From Alectoria sarmentosa (Eukaryota; Ascomycota; Lecanoromycetes; Lecanorales; Parmeliaceae), in the NCBI GenBank assembly GCA_009733775.1, contig WOGZ01000256.1, positions 1 to 48,316 on the forward strand: a DNA stretch of 48,316 nucleotides. Reading direction: 5' to 3'. How positions within the stretch are numbered: the first letter of the stretch is position 1; each line of letters starts with the position of its first letter. The notes beneath the pieces are model-generated. The model saw nothing but the letters and a program-made list of their open reading frames with translations. It was not told where the DNA came from and did not search any database. A program made the position numbers and the translations under genes. Positions 32,243-41,769 of this stretch are shown in pieces.

Positions 32243-32917
32243 TGAGGCAACGGCGACATATCTACTTCTCGGGCTTGCATTGGCTATTGGGTGATGATGA
32301 TACCCTGCAAGTGAAGCATTTCAGCTCATCCGCTGCGTTGTGCAGCTTATATTCATGTGTCTCGCAGAGGTGTGACTGGATGGAAGCAGAGCACGTTGCT
32401 GTTAGAGATCATCATGAATCGTTAGATATCATACTAACAGCTAACATCTTACCTACTTTATTCTACACCTTGCGCTTCCGCCGTACCAGCACTAGCAACG
32501 AATAGGAAAGGCGCGCGAAACCTCAACATCGTTCGCCTTTGTCTGCTAAAATCCGTTGTTTCACTTTGCTCAGCCTCTTCTTCTTTCACATCCTCCGTCG
32601 TTTCCGGAAAATGCTGCCCGACCGTCTCGCGACCGGGTAGATTGCACCAATCATCAACTTTGTAGCCGCAGACGCTGCAGCTGCACAGCGTGAGGCGGCA
32701 ACCCTTCAAACGAGGCTCTCTCCGAGGCACCGCAACGGCTTTTCCTACTTTCTCCCTCTTTCTCTCTCATCTATCATTTTAAAACCCCGCAAACGCAAAC
32801 TGGTGCAGTGTGTTTGTCTGATTCGGATTATGGAAAGCATCTTCTTTTACAGCTAGAAACCTTGAGCTTCCACCACCTCCCTCTCATATCGCCGCACAAC
32901 TTTTTTCGCATCCGAAA
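32243..32917. other. Intergenic; one doubtful minus-strand frame
   Basis: A 90-codon minus-strand open frame (32730-32458) has a cysteine cluster (LCSCSVCGYKVDDWCNLPGR). It lacks a start context or splice support and lies in the 3' region of the SP-RING gene. I do not call it. The last 100 bases before 32918 are C/T-rich and promoter-like. Confidence 0.35.
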
Positions 32918-33329
32918 ATGCAATCCCCCAAAAGCCTCCTCGCCCGCTTCTTCCCCCAAGCTCCCCCCTCCACAACCACAACCTGGCAGCGCGTCGACCC
33001 CTTTCCCTCCACCAGGCTTTCGCATCCAAGGGTAATTAAATACCAACCCTTCATTCCCTCCCCGCACTTCCTCTCTTCCATTGCGCTCCCCTTCTTCAAT
33101 TCCCTACCCCCCCAACTGACGAGTCCGGCGCCAGCCATCTTTTCGAATAGGCCAACGCGTCTACAGCAAAGCCCACTACGACGCCGATTCCACACTGCAA
33201 CAGCAGTCCTACTGGATCAAAGGCTGGAGGTGGGATCAGGTCTATGGGCAGATGAGGTATCTGTTGACGTATACGCCGCATGGACAGGTTTATGGGAGTG
33301 AGGCTGAGGGGAGCTTGTTGGTCGCTTGA
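32918..33329 (+). CDS. Small hypothetical protein, 102 aa, two exons
   Basis: Exon 1 is 32918-33031 (MQSPKSLLARFFPQAPPSTT and on to LSHPR). A 103-bp intron (33032-33134) has a GTAATT donor, a pyrimidine-rich body, an ACTGACG branch point and a GCCAG acceptor. Exon 2 is 33135-33329 (PSFRIGQRVYSKAHYDADST, QQQSYWIKGWRWDQVYGQMR, LLTYTPHGQVYG to TGA). The join is in phase zero. Exon 2 lies in a different frame from exon 1, so an unspliced reading hides the gene; the aromatic-rich exon 2 reads far more like protein than the unspliced frame. There is no cleavable signal peptide; the N-terminus is short, basic and Ser/Pro-rich and could be a mitochondrial presequence, but that is a guess. The family is unknown to me. 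Confidence 0.6.
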
Positions 33330-33561
33330 GTCGGTTGAGGATGGTGGAGGGGAGGGAGGGTTTGGCTAGGTTGGTTAAAGTTAAAGGAGTAGATTGGGAA
33401 TTGGGAAGTAGCAGAGGATGAAACGCGTGCAAACTTTTATGAAGGCTATTTAATGTATAATCAGAATTCAAAACCAAGAACTTTTAAACCGCCAACCCTC
33501 TGCCCATTTTCCTCCAACAAAGCCGCAAAAGCCCAAAAAACAGAATAGTTAGTCCGGGAAA

Positions 33562-35374
33562 TCAGGTGATTTCCTCTTGGTCAGGAAAATCCTTTTGCAT
33601 TTGCTCTCCAGGCGGCTGCTCAGGAGACTCGTTGTGTGCAGTCGGATCCTGCCCTCCAGACGGGTGCCCAGGAGACCCGCCTTGTGCAGAAGCATTCTGC
33701 TCTCCAGACGGGTGCTCAGGGAAATGGAAAAACCCGGCTCCATAAATGGCCGCGAACCGACGCTGCTCTCTCGAAAACGCTTCCGGGGCACCGCGATGCC
33801 CGGTATTTGGAGGCGCATGCTGCTCCTGAAACGGCGACCCGGTTGCATCATGAAGCATAGGTCCGTGGAAAGGCGTCAATGCATGGCGCTCTGCAAATGA
33901 TGACCCAGGCACATCGGGAGGCGCGGGTCTATCGCCGGGTGTAAAGGCAAATGATGGCCCGGGGGGAGCGAGAAACCCAAATTGGTTGGCGCCTGCAGAC
34001 GCATGCTGGTCTTCAACCGAGGGCATCGGGACATCGTGAGGCGCAGGTCCGGGGACGGGCGTAGACGCCCGCTGCTCTCCAAGTGATGGGTCCAGGGCTG
34101 TGGCCGTTCGAGATCGAAGCCTACTCCTTGATGTTAGCGACTCGTCAACGTCCCCAAAGTGCAGAGTTTTGTTGCAGGAAGACACATGCAAGATCTCCTC
34201 GCAGTGACTTGTGAGCATTAACGCACAGACAATGGCGTCAGCGAGTCCTGTTGGCCAAAGAGATCCCACGGTACGATTCCAGAGTCCTGGCCGGAAGCAA
34301 CTCACTTATAAGGCAATGCAACCAAAGACTCCGCAGCGGAAACCCGTTCATGCGCCATCCTCTCCTGTCTCTCCGTATCCTGTCTCCCAGTCTCTTGTCT
34401 CTCCCCTTCCACTTGTTGTCTCTGTTCCCGCTCCCTCGTATCTCTCTCTGCCTGTTCTTTCTTCTTCCGTTCCGTTTCCTGCCGTTCCCACATTTGCCTC
34501 GTATACCTCTGCATCTCTTCTCTCTGACTCTGCTCCTTCTCCTTTCGCCCCTTCTCTTCTCTTTCCCTCATCTGTGCCCTGAAAAATCCCAGCCTCACCA
34601 CATTCGAAGGCGGCAAAACCTTCCACTCCATCGGCCGCATTATTTCCCCCAACAAACAACAGTCTACCAATTCTCTTGGCACATCTTCGTAGACCATATA
34701 ATCCAATTTGAGATGTTCATTCTCAGGCTCGGGGCAGCATCGTCGCTCGTCGATCCTAAAAAGGAATGCGTCGCCGCAGATGCGGTTGCCCATGTAGCGA
34801 TTGAGAGGGATGAACGTGGCGTCGATGAGGGTGAAGAGGATATAGTAGCCGCTTAGCGGTGGGGGATCGAATTGAGCATGTAGTGTTGGCAACTAAGTGA
34901 GGTTTTGAGGTCAACTTTGCTGTATTATTGAAATGGGAGTTACGAAGCTTGTGTTATGAGAAGGCACTCCCAAGAAGTATTTTGAGATTCGGTGTATGGT
35001 TCAGAAGAATAGACTTGGATCTTCAGGGTATATACCATGAGGTGCGCTGTCGGATCCTTGTCCTCCCACCAACCCTGTGGGAAAGGCACGCGTTTGGTGG
35101 ACTGCTCTGTGTCAAGGACGATCCGGATTACCATTCGTTCGATGGGGGAGCCATTAGCAGGGATACGGATGCACCATACTGCTGCAGGACAATCGAAATG
35201 AGAAGCAGTCTGAAGAGCCATTGGGGTGGTGAAGGCTGTCGGTAGTGTGGGAGGGACCTGTGGTACTGCTGCTTGAATTGCTTGGCTTGGTGGCATTGGA
35301 AGTGGGTATGACACAGCTCCCTGCGCCGGCGGCATTGGAAGTGGGTACGACAACGGTCTCTGATTCTCTGCCAT
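33562..35374 (-). CDS. Hypothetical coiled-coil protein with C-terminal repeats, 523 aa
   Basis: The exons are 35374-35036, 34892-34306 and 34207-33562 (introns 143 and 98 bp, phases joining; the second acceptor, CACAAG, is less certain). The N-terminus has two near-identical copies of SYPLPMPP. A globular part (about 60-215) contains CPAAVWCIRIPANGSPIERM, VPFPQGWWEDKDP, SGYYILFTLIDATFIPLNRY, RICGDAFLFRIDERRCCPEP and DVPRELVDCCLLGEIMRPME. Next comes a strongly charged coiled coil (about 225-310; REREEKGRKEKEQSQREEMQ and similar). The third exon is Pro/Gly/His-rich and made of degenerate repeats of about 25 residues around P-x-D-V/A-x-G/M-x-S-x-x-E-x-H-A. I do not recognise the family. The repeat-rich tail and coiled coil suggest a scaffold or structural role, as inference only. 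Confidence 0.6.
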
Positions 35375-36600
35375 TTGAGGCAGGTACGTCGTAGTTGATT
35401 GGCCTGGATGTATGGTAAACTGTATGTTAGTAGTCTCATTCCTCATGCATAGCACACACAAAAACAACACACATAGGATGTACACATGTGATGAAAGGGT
35501 CTTCCTAGGTCAGGCGAAGACGAGCAGCCCAGCTCAGATATGCACGTTCCGCAAGGCTTCGACACAAGGCCAGGGTTACGCGGCCACATAGGCCAAATAG
35601 AAGCCTGAATATGCATATTCTCGTGCCCGAGCGCGAAGGAAACTTCCCATACCTATGCGACAAAGACCTGGAGTATCATGAAGCTACATATAGGTATTGG
35701 AGGGCGGGTAAAAGGATCCTATGGTTCTGAAAGAGACGAGATCGAATGAGCAATCATATGTTGGTGTGAAGGTCCCGCATATATGGCTCCCTGCTGGAAA
35801 AATGTCTCCCTTTGCCACCATGAAAACTGTTCATTGCCACCGTGAAAATTCTTCGTAGCTGAGGCGCACAAACTACTTGAAAACGGGAAGTAGTATGCTA
35901 TGAGACCCGCTAACTCACAATCTTACTGTGGCAAACATTGCTTCCTGTGCTGATGGCATTGGAGGTGTGTATCAAATTGTTGTTTGGGCTGAGAGATGTA
36001 TTAGATGAGTGGAAGGAGTTTGGATAAGTTGGCTTACGATCCGATGAGTGACTGTCAGGCCCGAGCGGGTCGTGAAATTGCAGAAAGAGAAAGCGCGACC
36101 CGGGAGCGCTGTCACCAGCAGGAACACTTAACCATTTATATCACACATGTCGAGATCTAAATATGGAGCCTAAAATCAAGGAGATTGCGCCTGGAAATTC
36201 GATGCTGGACGCAGAGCCTGGACGTCGAAATCAGCTTGCTGTCATTCATACCTCAATCCTTCTCTCATGGGACTTAGTGCTTGCTATCGCTCCGCTAAAC
36301 CCCTCAAAACATCTAGTCATAAGTCATGTACCTAAGGAGGGTAGCGATCTGCATGCTGGGAAGAATTTGAGAACAAGTGAATTTTGTGAATTCAAGCCCA
36401 ACATGTTTGCACAATCGCATGATTCATAAAGTAAGCCAGAACCGTATGGCCTCAAGCCCGAATTTTTTGTCATCCTGCATACATCAAAAGCCCATTTGTT
36501 TCGAATATAATAGAACATCACGTCTTCACCCCCAGAGCATCTGCCAGATTGGGTACTTGTCAAGCCAATTTGTCCTGGAAACACGGGCTCGATCCACGCC
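35375..36600. other. Intergenic; nothing supported
   Basis: The stretch lies upstream of the coiled-coil gene and downstream of the second DUF6594 gene, both on the minus strand. Open frames are under 110 codons without motifs. No repeat or RNA gene was recognised. Confidence 0.4.
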
Positions 36601-38086
36601 TCAGACTTGTTTCAGGTGGGGACCAAGCAACATAACCATCACTTGTAGGGCACAGTACCCCCCCGTTGCCGCAAACACCTGATCTCTCGAGGCCTTAGTG
36701 AAGACAGCACAGAAGATTGAGAAGCCCAGTGTAGAGGCATAGATTGTTAGGATAGGGTTCCGACTGAGCAAACTCGGATATGAAATGGGCCCGAGGACAA
36801 TGGCGGTGCCAATCACCGTGAGGATTGCGCGATAGAAGGCGTCACTTCGAGTTGGCGACATGATGTGGAGGAAGGGGAGAGCGCCGGTCGTGATGCGCCG
36901 CTCACGAGATCGGAAGATGCTCTGGGAAGTATCAGGAGGCATTGACACACAAGCGTTACGTAGGAGCATTTCGTGGGAAGTCTTTGAGACTTACCGTAAA
37001 CAGTCTCGGGGCGAGAATCCATGCATAATGCATCACGTAATTGAACCAGCTCTGTTCAGCAGCATCGTCTGCAAGAGCAACGAGGTCTTCCGTTCGAAAA
37101 GTCCAATCGGCCTCCATAAGCACAAGGTCCGTACAAGCACGTCGCATTACGCTGCTTTGGTTCCCCCTCGTTGGACTCTTCATTGTGTTTTTCTTTTGTA
37201 GGCGGAAAACCCTGGATTATGATTTCGAAGTCAGTCTTGCTTGTTTAAGGGGGTATGACGAGCCTTGAAACACGCCTAGAAATTGAAAGCTCCCAAGAGA
37301 TGTCTCAAGACTCAGTATTTGTTTCAGAAGAGGACACATGAGATCCGAAAATGCGTACAGGTCATCATATTCTGCAAGCTTCGTCTTGATCTCTGTAAGC
37401 GTTTCCTTTTTCCTGGCCTTTTCCCTACCATCGCTCATAAGCCCTACCCGTTCTTTGAACTCCCTGCTTTCCGCTTGATTGTCGTCCATCATCTGAAGGT
37501 CAAACTCCAGCTTTGCCAGCTCCGCCTGGAGATGGAGTAGAACACGGTTGTGCAACCAACCAAATTTACGGTAGATGCTAAAGTTTGCATCGCAAGCCTG
37601 GCATGCGGCCATGCGAGGGTAGCCTCGTGGATATGAGTCCACTACCAATTCATCAACAGGAGTTGTGCCGCTGGGATGACGACTTACGTGGCCGAATATC
37701 CTCGGGTACGGCGTACTTATACGTGACTTTAGAAGGGTCATCTAGGGGATCTCCTGGGTATTGCTTGTAGTGCCGCTTGTTGACAGGAGGGTCCATGTGC
37801 AACTGTTGATGAGCTGAACACCGGGGGATTTCAGAGATGGTTCTTGTTCATATGAGACGGAGTGCTACTCACCTTGACCTACTTCATCTCCATGCGAAGA
37901 GGCAGATGAGTCTGGTGTTGGCGAGCTGAACGGTCTGTTGTCAGTAGACCCTGCTAACAATACATCTGATGGAGTAGCATCCACAGAAATTAGGGTCTCG
38001 GTTGTAGACGTGTTGTCTGGTGTGAGGTCTGGCATTGACGGCTCCGATGGTCGGAGCTTCTCTGGATTGTGCTGAGTGTCCGACAT
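36601..38086 (-). CDS. DUF6594 membrane protein, second copy
   Basis: Supported exons are 38086-37873, 37813-37688 and 37641 onward, then the segment ending at 36995 and 36921-36601. The introns after the first exon (59 bp), second exon (46 bp) and penultimate exon (73 bp) are GT-AG and join in phase. The N-terminus is Ser/Thr/Pro-rich; then VTYKYAVPEDIRP, DSYPRGYPRMAACQACDANF and IYRKFGWLHNRVLLHLQAEL. The C-terminus carries FRSRERRITTGALPFLHIM and three hydrophobic segments (ILTVIGTAIVLGPISY, ILTIYASTLGFSIFCAVF, VFAATGGYCALQVMVMLLG). In the middle an in-frame TAA (37217-37219) must be removed. An 81-bp intron from GTGTTT (37273) to ACAAAAG (37193) would do so in phase and give 408 aa, but the donor is weak, so this part is uncertain. 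Intron positions are shared with the copy at 908-2572. Confidence 0.75.
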
Positions 38087-38912
38087 AGTGATCCAAGCAA
38101 GAGATTTGAACAGCTTTTGAAAATGCTGGTGATTTTACAGTGTGTGAGTAGCCACAACCAGTTTACGAAGGAAGATGAGTCTGCTCGGAGGTGGGAAATG
38201 AAGAGGGTCATGCCCGAGTGTTTCCGTTGGAGCCTGACATTGTTGCCACAGCCGGAAAGCCAGGGCATTGGTCGCCTTCAAGACCCCATCCACTACCCCA
38301 CTTCTCATCCAAGGTCGACGGCATTCTGCCCCAAGAGATAGACCATCATGAGGCTGTGAATTCCGAAACACTGAGCTCCATCCAATCGTTGATCAGATGG
38401 GACTTAACACAACGGAGGTGCAAAGTTACTGGTAGCCTGTCATAAAGGCAGCCCTGTCCCCTCAATAACACATCTTCACCGCTATTCCGAGCATTGAAAC
38501 AAGCAAGCTAAAGGATACTTACCTCTCTCTACACTTGCCAACATCGGCAGACAGCGATTCAGCTTTTATTAGGGAATATCTAACATTGCGGGTTTGACAA
38601 TGAGCAGGGATCATTTGAACAGCCATGCACATGGCTAACGTCTATTCTCAGCCCTACCTATAGAATTGCCCAGATATTCAAAATGCCTTCTGTTGTCCAC
38701 GTCCAACGATGATGGTACGAGTATAGAGACATAGTTCTTGGCCAGGGGAGGGCGTAGTGAAGCTCAAAAGGCACGAGTAGTATTGATGTGAAGGAGTATA
38801 ATACAGCCTCTAGATTATCAGCACAACGATTGTACTAGGGTGCTCTCATGTTTCTTCTTTGACCTATGTTCACCATTGATCGTGCAATCAGCTCCAGTGA
38901 TGGTCAGCCCAC
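38087..38912. other. Intergenic; nothing supported
   Basis: This is the promoter of the second DUF6594 gene and the 3' flank of the sphingomyelinase gene. Short open frames only, with no motif. Confidence 0.4.
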
Positions 38913-41346
38913 CTAAGCGCTTGGCGGGTCAAAAGCGGACTGAACCGATCCATATCCTTGCGGACATGCCCTGCCCAAAACCGCACTCCCACTCCTCATG
39001 TAGCAAATCTTGGCTTTAGCACATGCTTCACTGGTACAGTTGGGCGTTAGGACACTGCTCTTTCCTTGAAACGTATTGAACTTCTCCACGAGACTACTGT
39101 CGGTCTCCATAGCTTCTGTCACTGCCTGCCAATACTTCGCATCGAGTGGCGATGTCTCCGGCCAGCTGATGTTGTACGCCTCTCGAGTAGAGTATTCAAT
39201 CTGGTAGGTTGGACCTGTCTTCGATAAGTTGAGGTCTACCGTATATTTCGGAGTCAGCATTGCTTATTCAAGGCAAGAACCTGGGTTCATGAAACAAGTC
39301 TCGGGAGTAGGAGCAGGGTTTTGCTCCCGGACTATCTTTGCGACTGAAGAAGTGGTACAAAATAGGGAAGAATAAATCCGAAATGTGCGTACCTGGGAAA
39401 CTAGACACGTTGGAGAACCAAGTGTAGGCCTCGTAGATCTCGAATGAGCCAGTATCGACCTCGTACATGCGGAAGCCACTGTTGAGATTTGTCAAAGGAG
39501 TGACGGAAGGACCGATCCAGCCTAATGTCAAGGCGTTCTCAGACGTCTGGACAGTACCGTTGTTGGCGTAATAGATCATGACTTCGTCCTCATGCGTATG
39601 GCCAAAGAAGATATTGGCGATCACGTGAGGCGAGTATCTGTCGACGATCTGATAGAATAGGTTGGTTGGGTTAAGTAGAGGATTAGAACCGTCCCACCCG
39701 GCCAAAACGTGGCCTAAAATCCAAACTCTCTCCTTGGCATCTTCTGCGGCTTGCAGTTCCTGGATCAAGAAACTAAGCATGCCAGAAACGTCGGGGTTGG
39801 AAGTATTGATATAGTTGCTTTGCAAACGTCAGCTATGAACAAGAGAAAACCCTGTCCACGTGGACTTACAGAAAGTTACTTCGATACCAAAAGTCGGTAT
39901 TCAAGGTAATGATACGTAGGCCATATTGATTTAGTACAGAGTAAGCACCGTAGTGCAGCCTTGCTTCATTCGCGATAGTCGAGTTGATCCAACCATTTTG
40001 CTGCCACAGCGAGGCCACGTGATCGTAGTTCCAGCTGAATTGTTGTCCAAGCGGCCCTGGGAGACTATGCGGTGCGTCGATGGCCTCCGGATTGGAGTCG
40101 TGATTACCGAGTACCGGAAAGACTGGGCTGCCAATATATTCCTTGAAAAGATCATACACGCTGACCTCAGCATACTCTGTATACGCACGAGAGAGCTGGT
40201 TCTGAGTGTCGTGCGAGACAAGGTCTCCGGTGTAGACAGTCCAGGCAACAGAAGAATTGCCGTGTGTTCCAGTCAAAGGCGCGATCGCTTGAAGAGCAGC
40301 TAGACCTAAGTAGTAAGGTGTATCACACTTGAATGAGCCGTAAAGTGGTGCGGGCACAGTCACCTGCCCAACGATATCTCCAGTAGCATGAACATTCGTC
40401 CTGCAACACAATCCTGCCGAGCAATTTGCTTCAGATGCAGCTGAGTATCTTGGATCAAGATGAAAGTCCGACAAATGTAGAACCTTGACTCGTTTTCCCG
40501 ATGCCTGAGGTGCCCTCGCATTCTTAGGCTTGGGCTTGGGGAACAGACCTGTCACGTTGAGAAGTGAAGTTGCCGGCGCTGGGCAGAACGTGCTACTCAG
40601 GTCGCTAAAGGATAGCGGTGTCAGAATGTCTCTTTTGGGATCAGATCTAAGTCACGAAACGCGTTTCGGGAGTCTTCAACTCCTGCGACAAGTCGCGCAA
40701 CTAAAATACAGGACGAATCAGGAAGACATGGCTCGGGAAAGGTAACTCACTTGCAGATGTATTGTCCATCAAGACCAGTCACATCCGCAAGCGCCAACAC
40801 CTGAGTCCAAATAGCTCCGAAGCTGCCTGCAGCATAGTTGTCAACGCAGGTTGTATTCGAGCTGAATTTGAAGGCCTCGCAGAGCTTGATCAAAAGATCT
40901 GGTACGCTCTCAGGCGCATACAGAGCGACCGTTTTCCCGACACTCAATGCATCCATACACTTTGTGCAATTGCTAGCCGTGGTATTGCTCTCGACTATCC
41001 CCGTGATGTTTGTGAAGGCTGCTTGCAACAAGGCCGCAGTGGACGAGTTGGAGATATTTGCCAACGGCTGAGGGTAATAGACTGGGTCATTGTCGGTTGT
41101 TGGGATCGTGTCTGGATTTGTGAGATTCAAGGGGAACGTGATATTGAGGACTGGGTCATAGAGGGCTGGCTGAGGCTCTTGGGTCTCCACAGGCGCTTCC
41201 CAATACGTTGGGAAGGCAGAGGTTGGAAAACCAGCGGTGACGGTATATGCTGAGATTCCAGGGATTTTTGCGCTGGTCTGCTGGGTTGCCGTCAGTGCTG
41301 GTAGCAATAGGGGTACCGCGAGTGCGGTCATGATGGTAAAATGCAT
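38913..41346 (-). CDS. Secreted acid sphingomyelinase-like phosphodiesterase, 701 aa
   Basis: The exons are 41346-40751, 40604-39870, 39817-39393 and 39262-38913, with introns of 146, 52, 130 bp and matching phases. A signal peptide is evident (MHFTIMTALAVPLLLPALTA). A saposin-B domain (about 120-200) holds the cysteine pairs of NCTKCMDAL, LCEAFKFSSNTTCV and QYIC; such domains present lipid substrate. The metallophosphoesterase domain shows DFHLDP (D245, H247), TGDLVSHD (D326), VLGNHD (about 365-368), WILGHVLAG (H480) and FFGHTHED (516-519). These are the five metal-binding blocks expected in the family. It would hydrolyse sphingomyelin-like phosphodiesters in the vacuole or outside the cell. 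Many N-glycosylation sites (NIS, NSS, NTT) fit secretion. The last intron acceptor (AATAAG) is the least typical. The nearest known relatives are acid sphingomyelinases, but the exact substrate in fungi is not fixed by sequence. Confidence 0.88.
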
Positions 41347-41769
41347 GGTGCTTTGGGAATTCCACCGTAGAGTAGATGCAGATTGAGAATGCAGGTACTG
41401 CCCAAACAACGGGGACTCGTACCTTATGCAACCAGTGCGACGTCCCACTCCGTCGAGGTCATCACCTTCCTCAATGGTCAATGGCCTTCAAAATGATCTT
41501 GTTTGATTCATACAAACCTGAAGAAATGACGGAGAAGGCGGGGAGCTCATTAACTAGCCAATCAGTGGAGGGTAGAACCCCACGCGCACTTTCTTGCTGG
41601 GACCATACTGGGGCTATGAGAAGGCAACACCGCGTGGTTTTCCAGGAAAATGAAAGGAATTTACAAGACTGCGATGTTCGAAAAGCGGAGATGTTACCAA
41701 CCAACAACGCTGTTTACTTCGAGGCTATGGTGAAAGCTCGCCGTGAGATTGAATAGATGGCCTACGGCG

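Noticed and set aside
32458..32730. 90-codon minus-strand frame with a CSCSVCGYKVDDWC cluster
   Set aside because: No conserved context, no promoter-like upstream region, and it lies in the 3' flank of the SP-RING gene.
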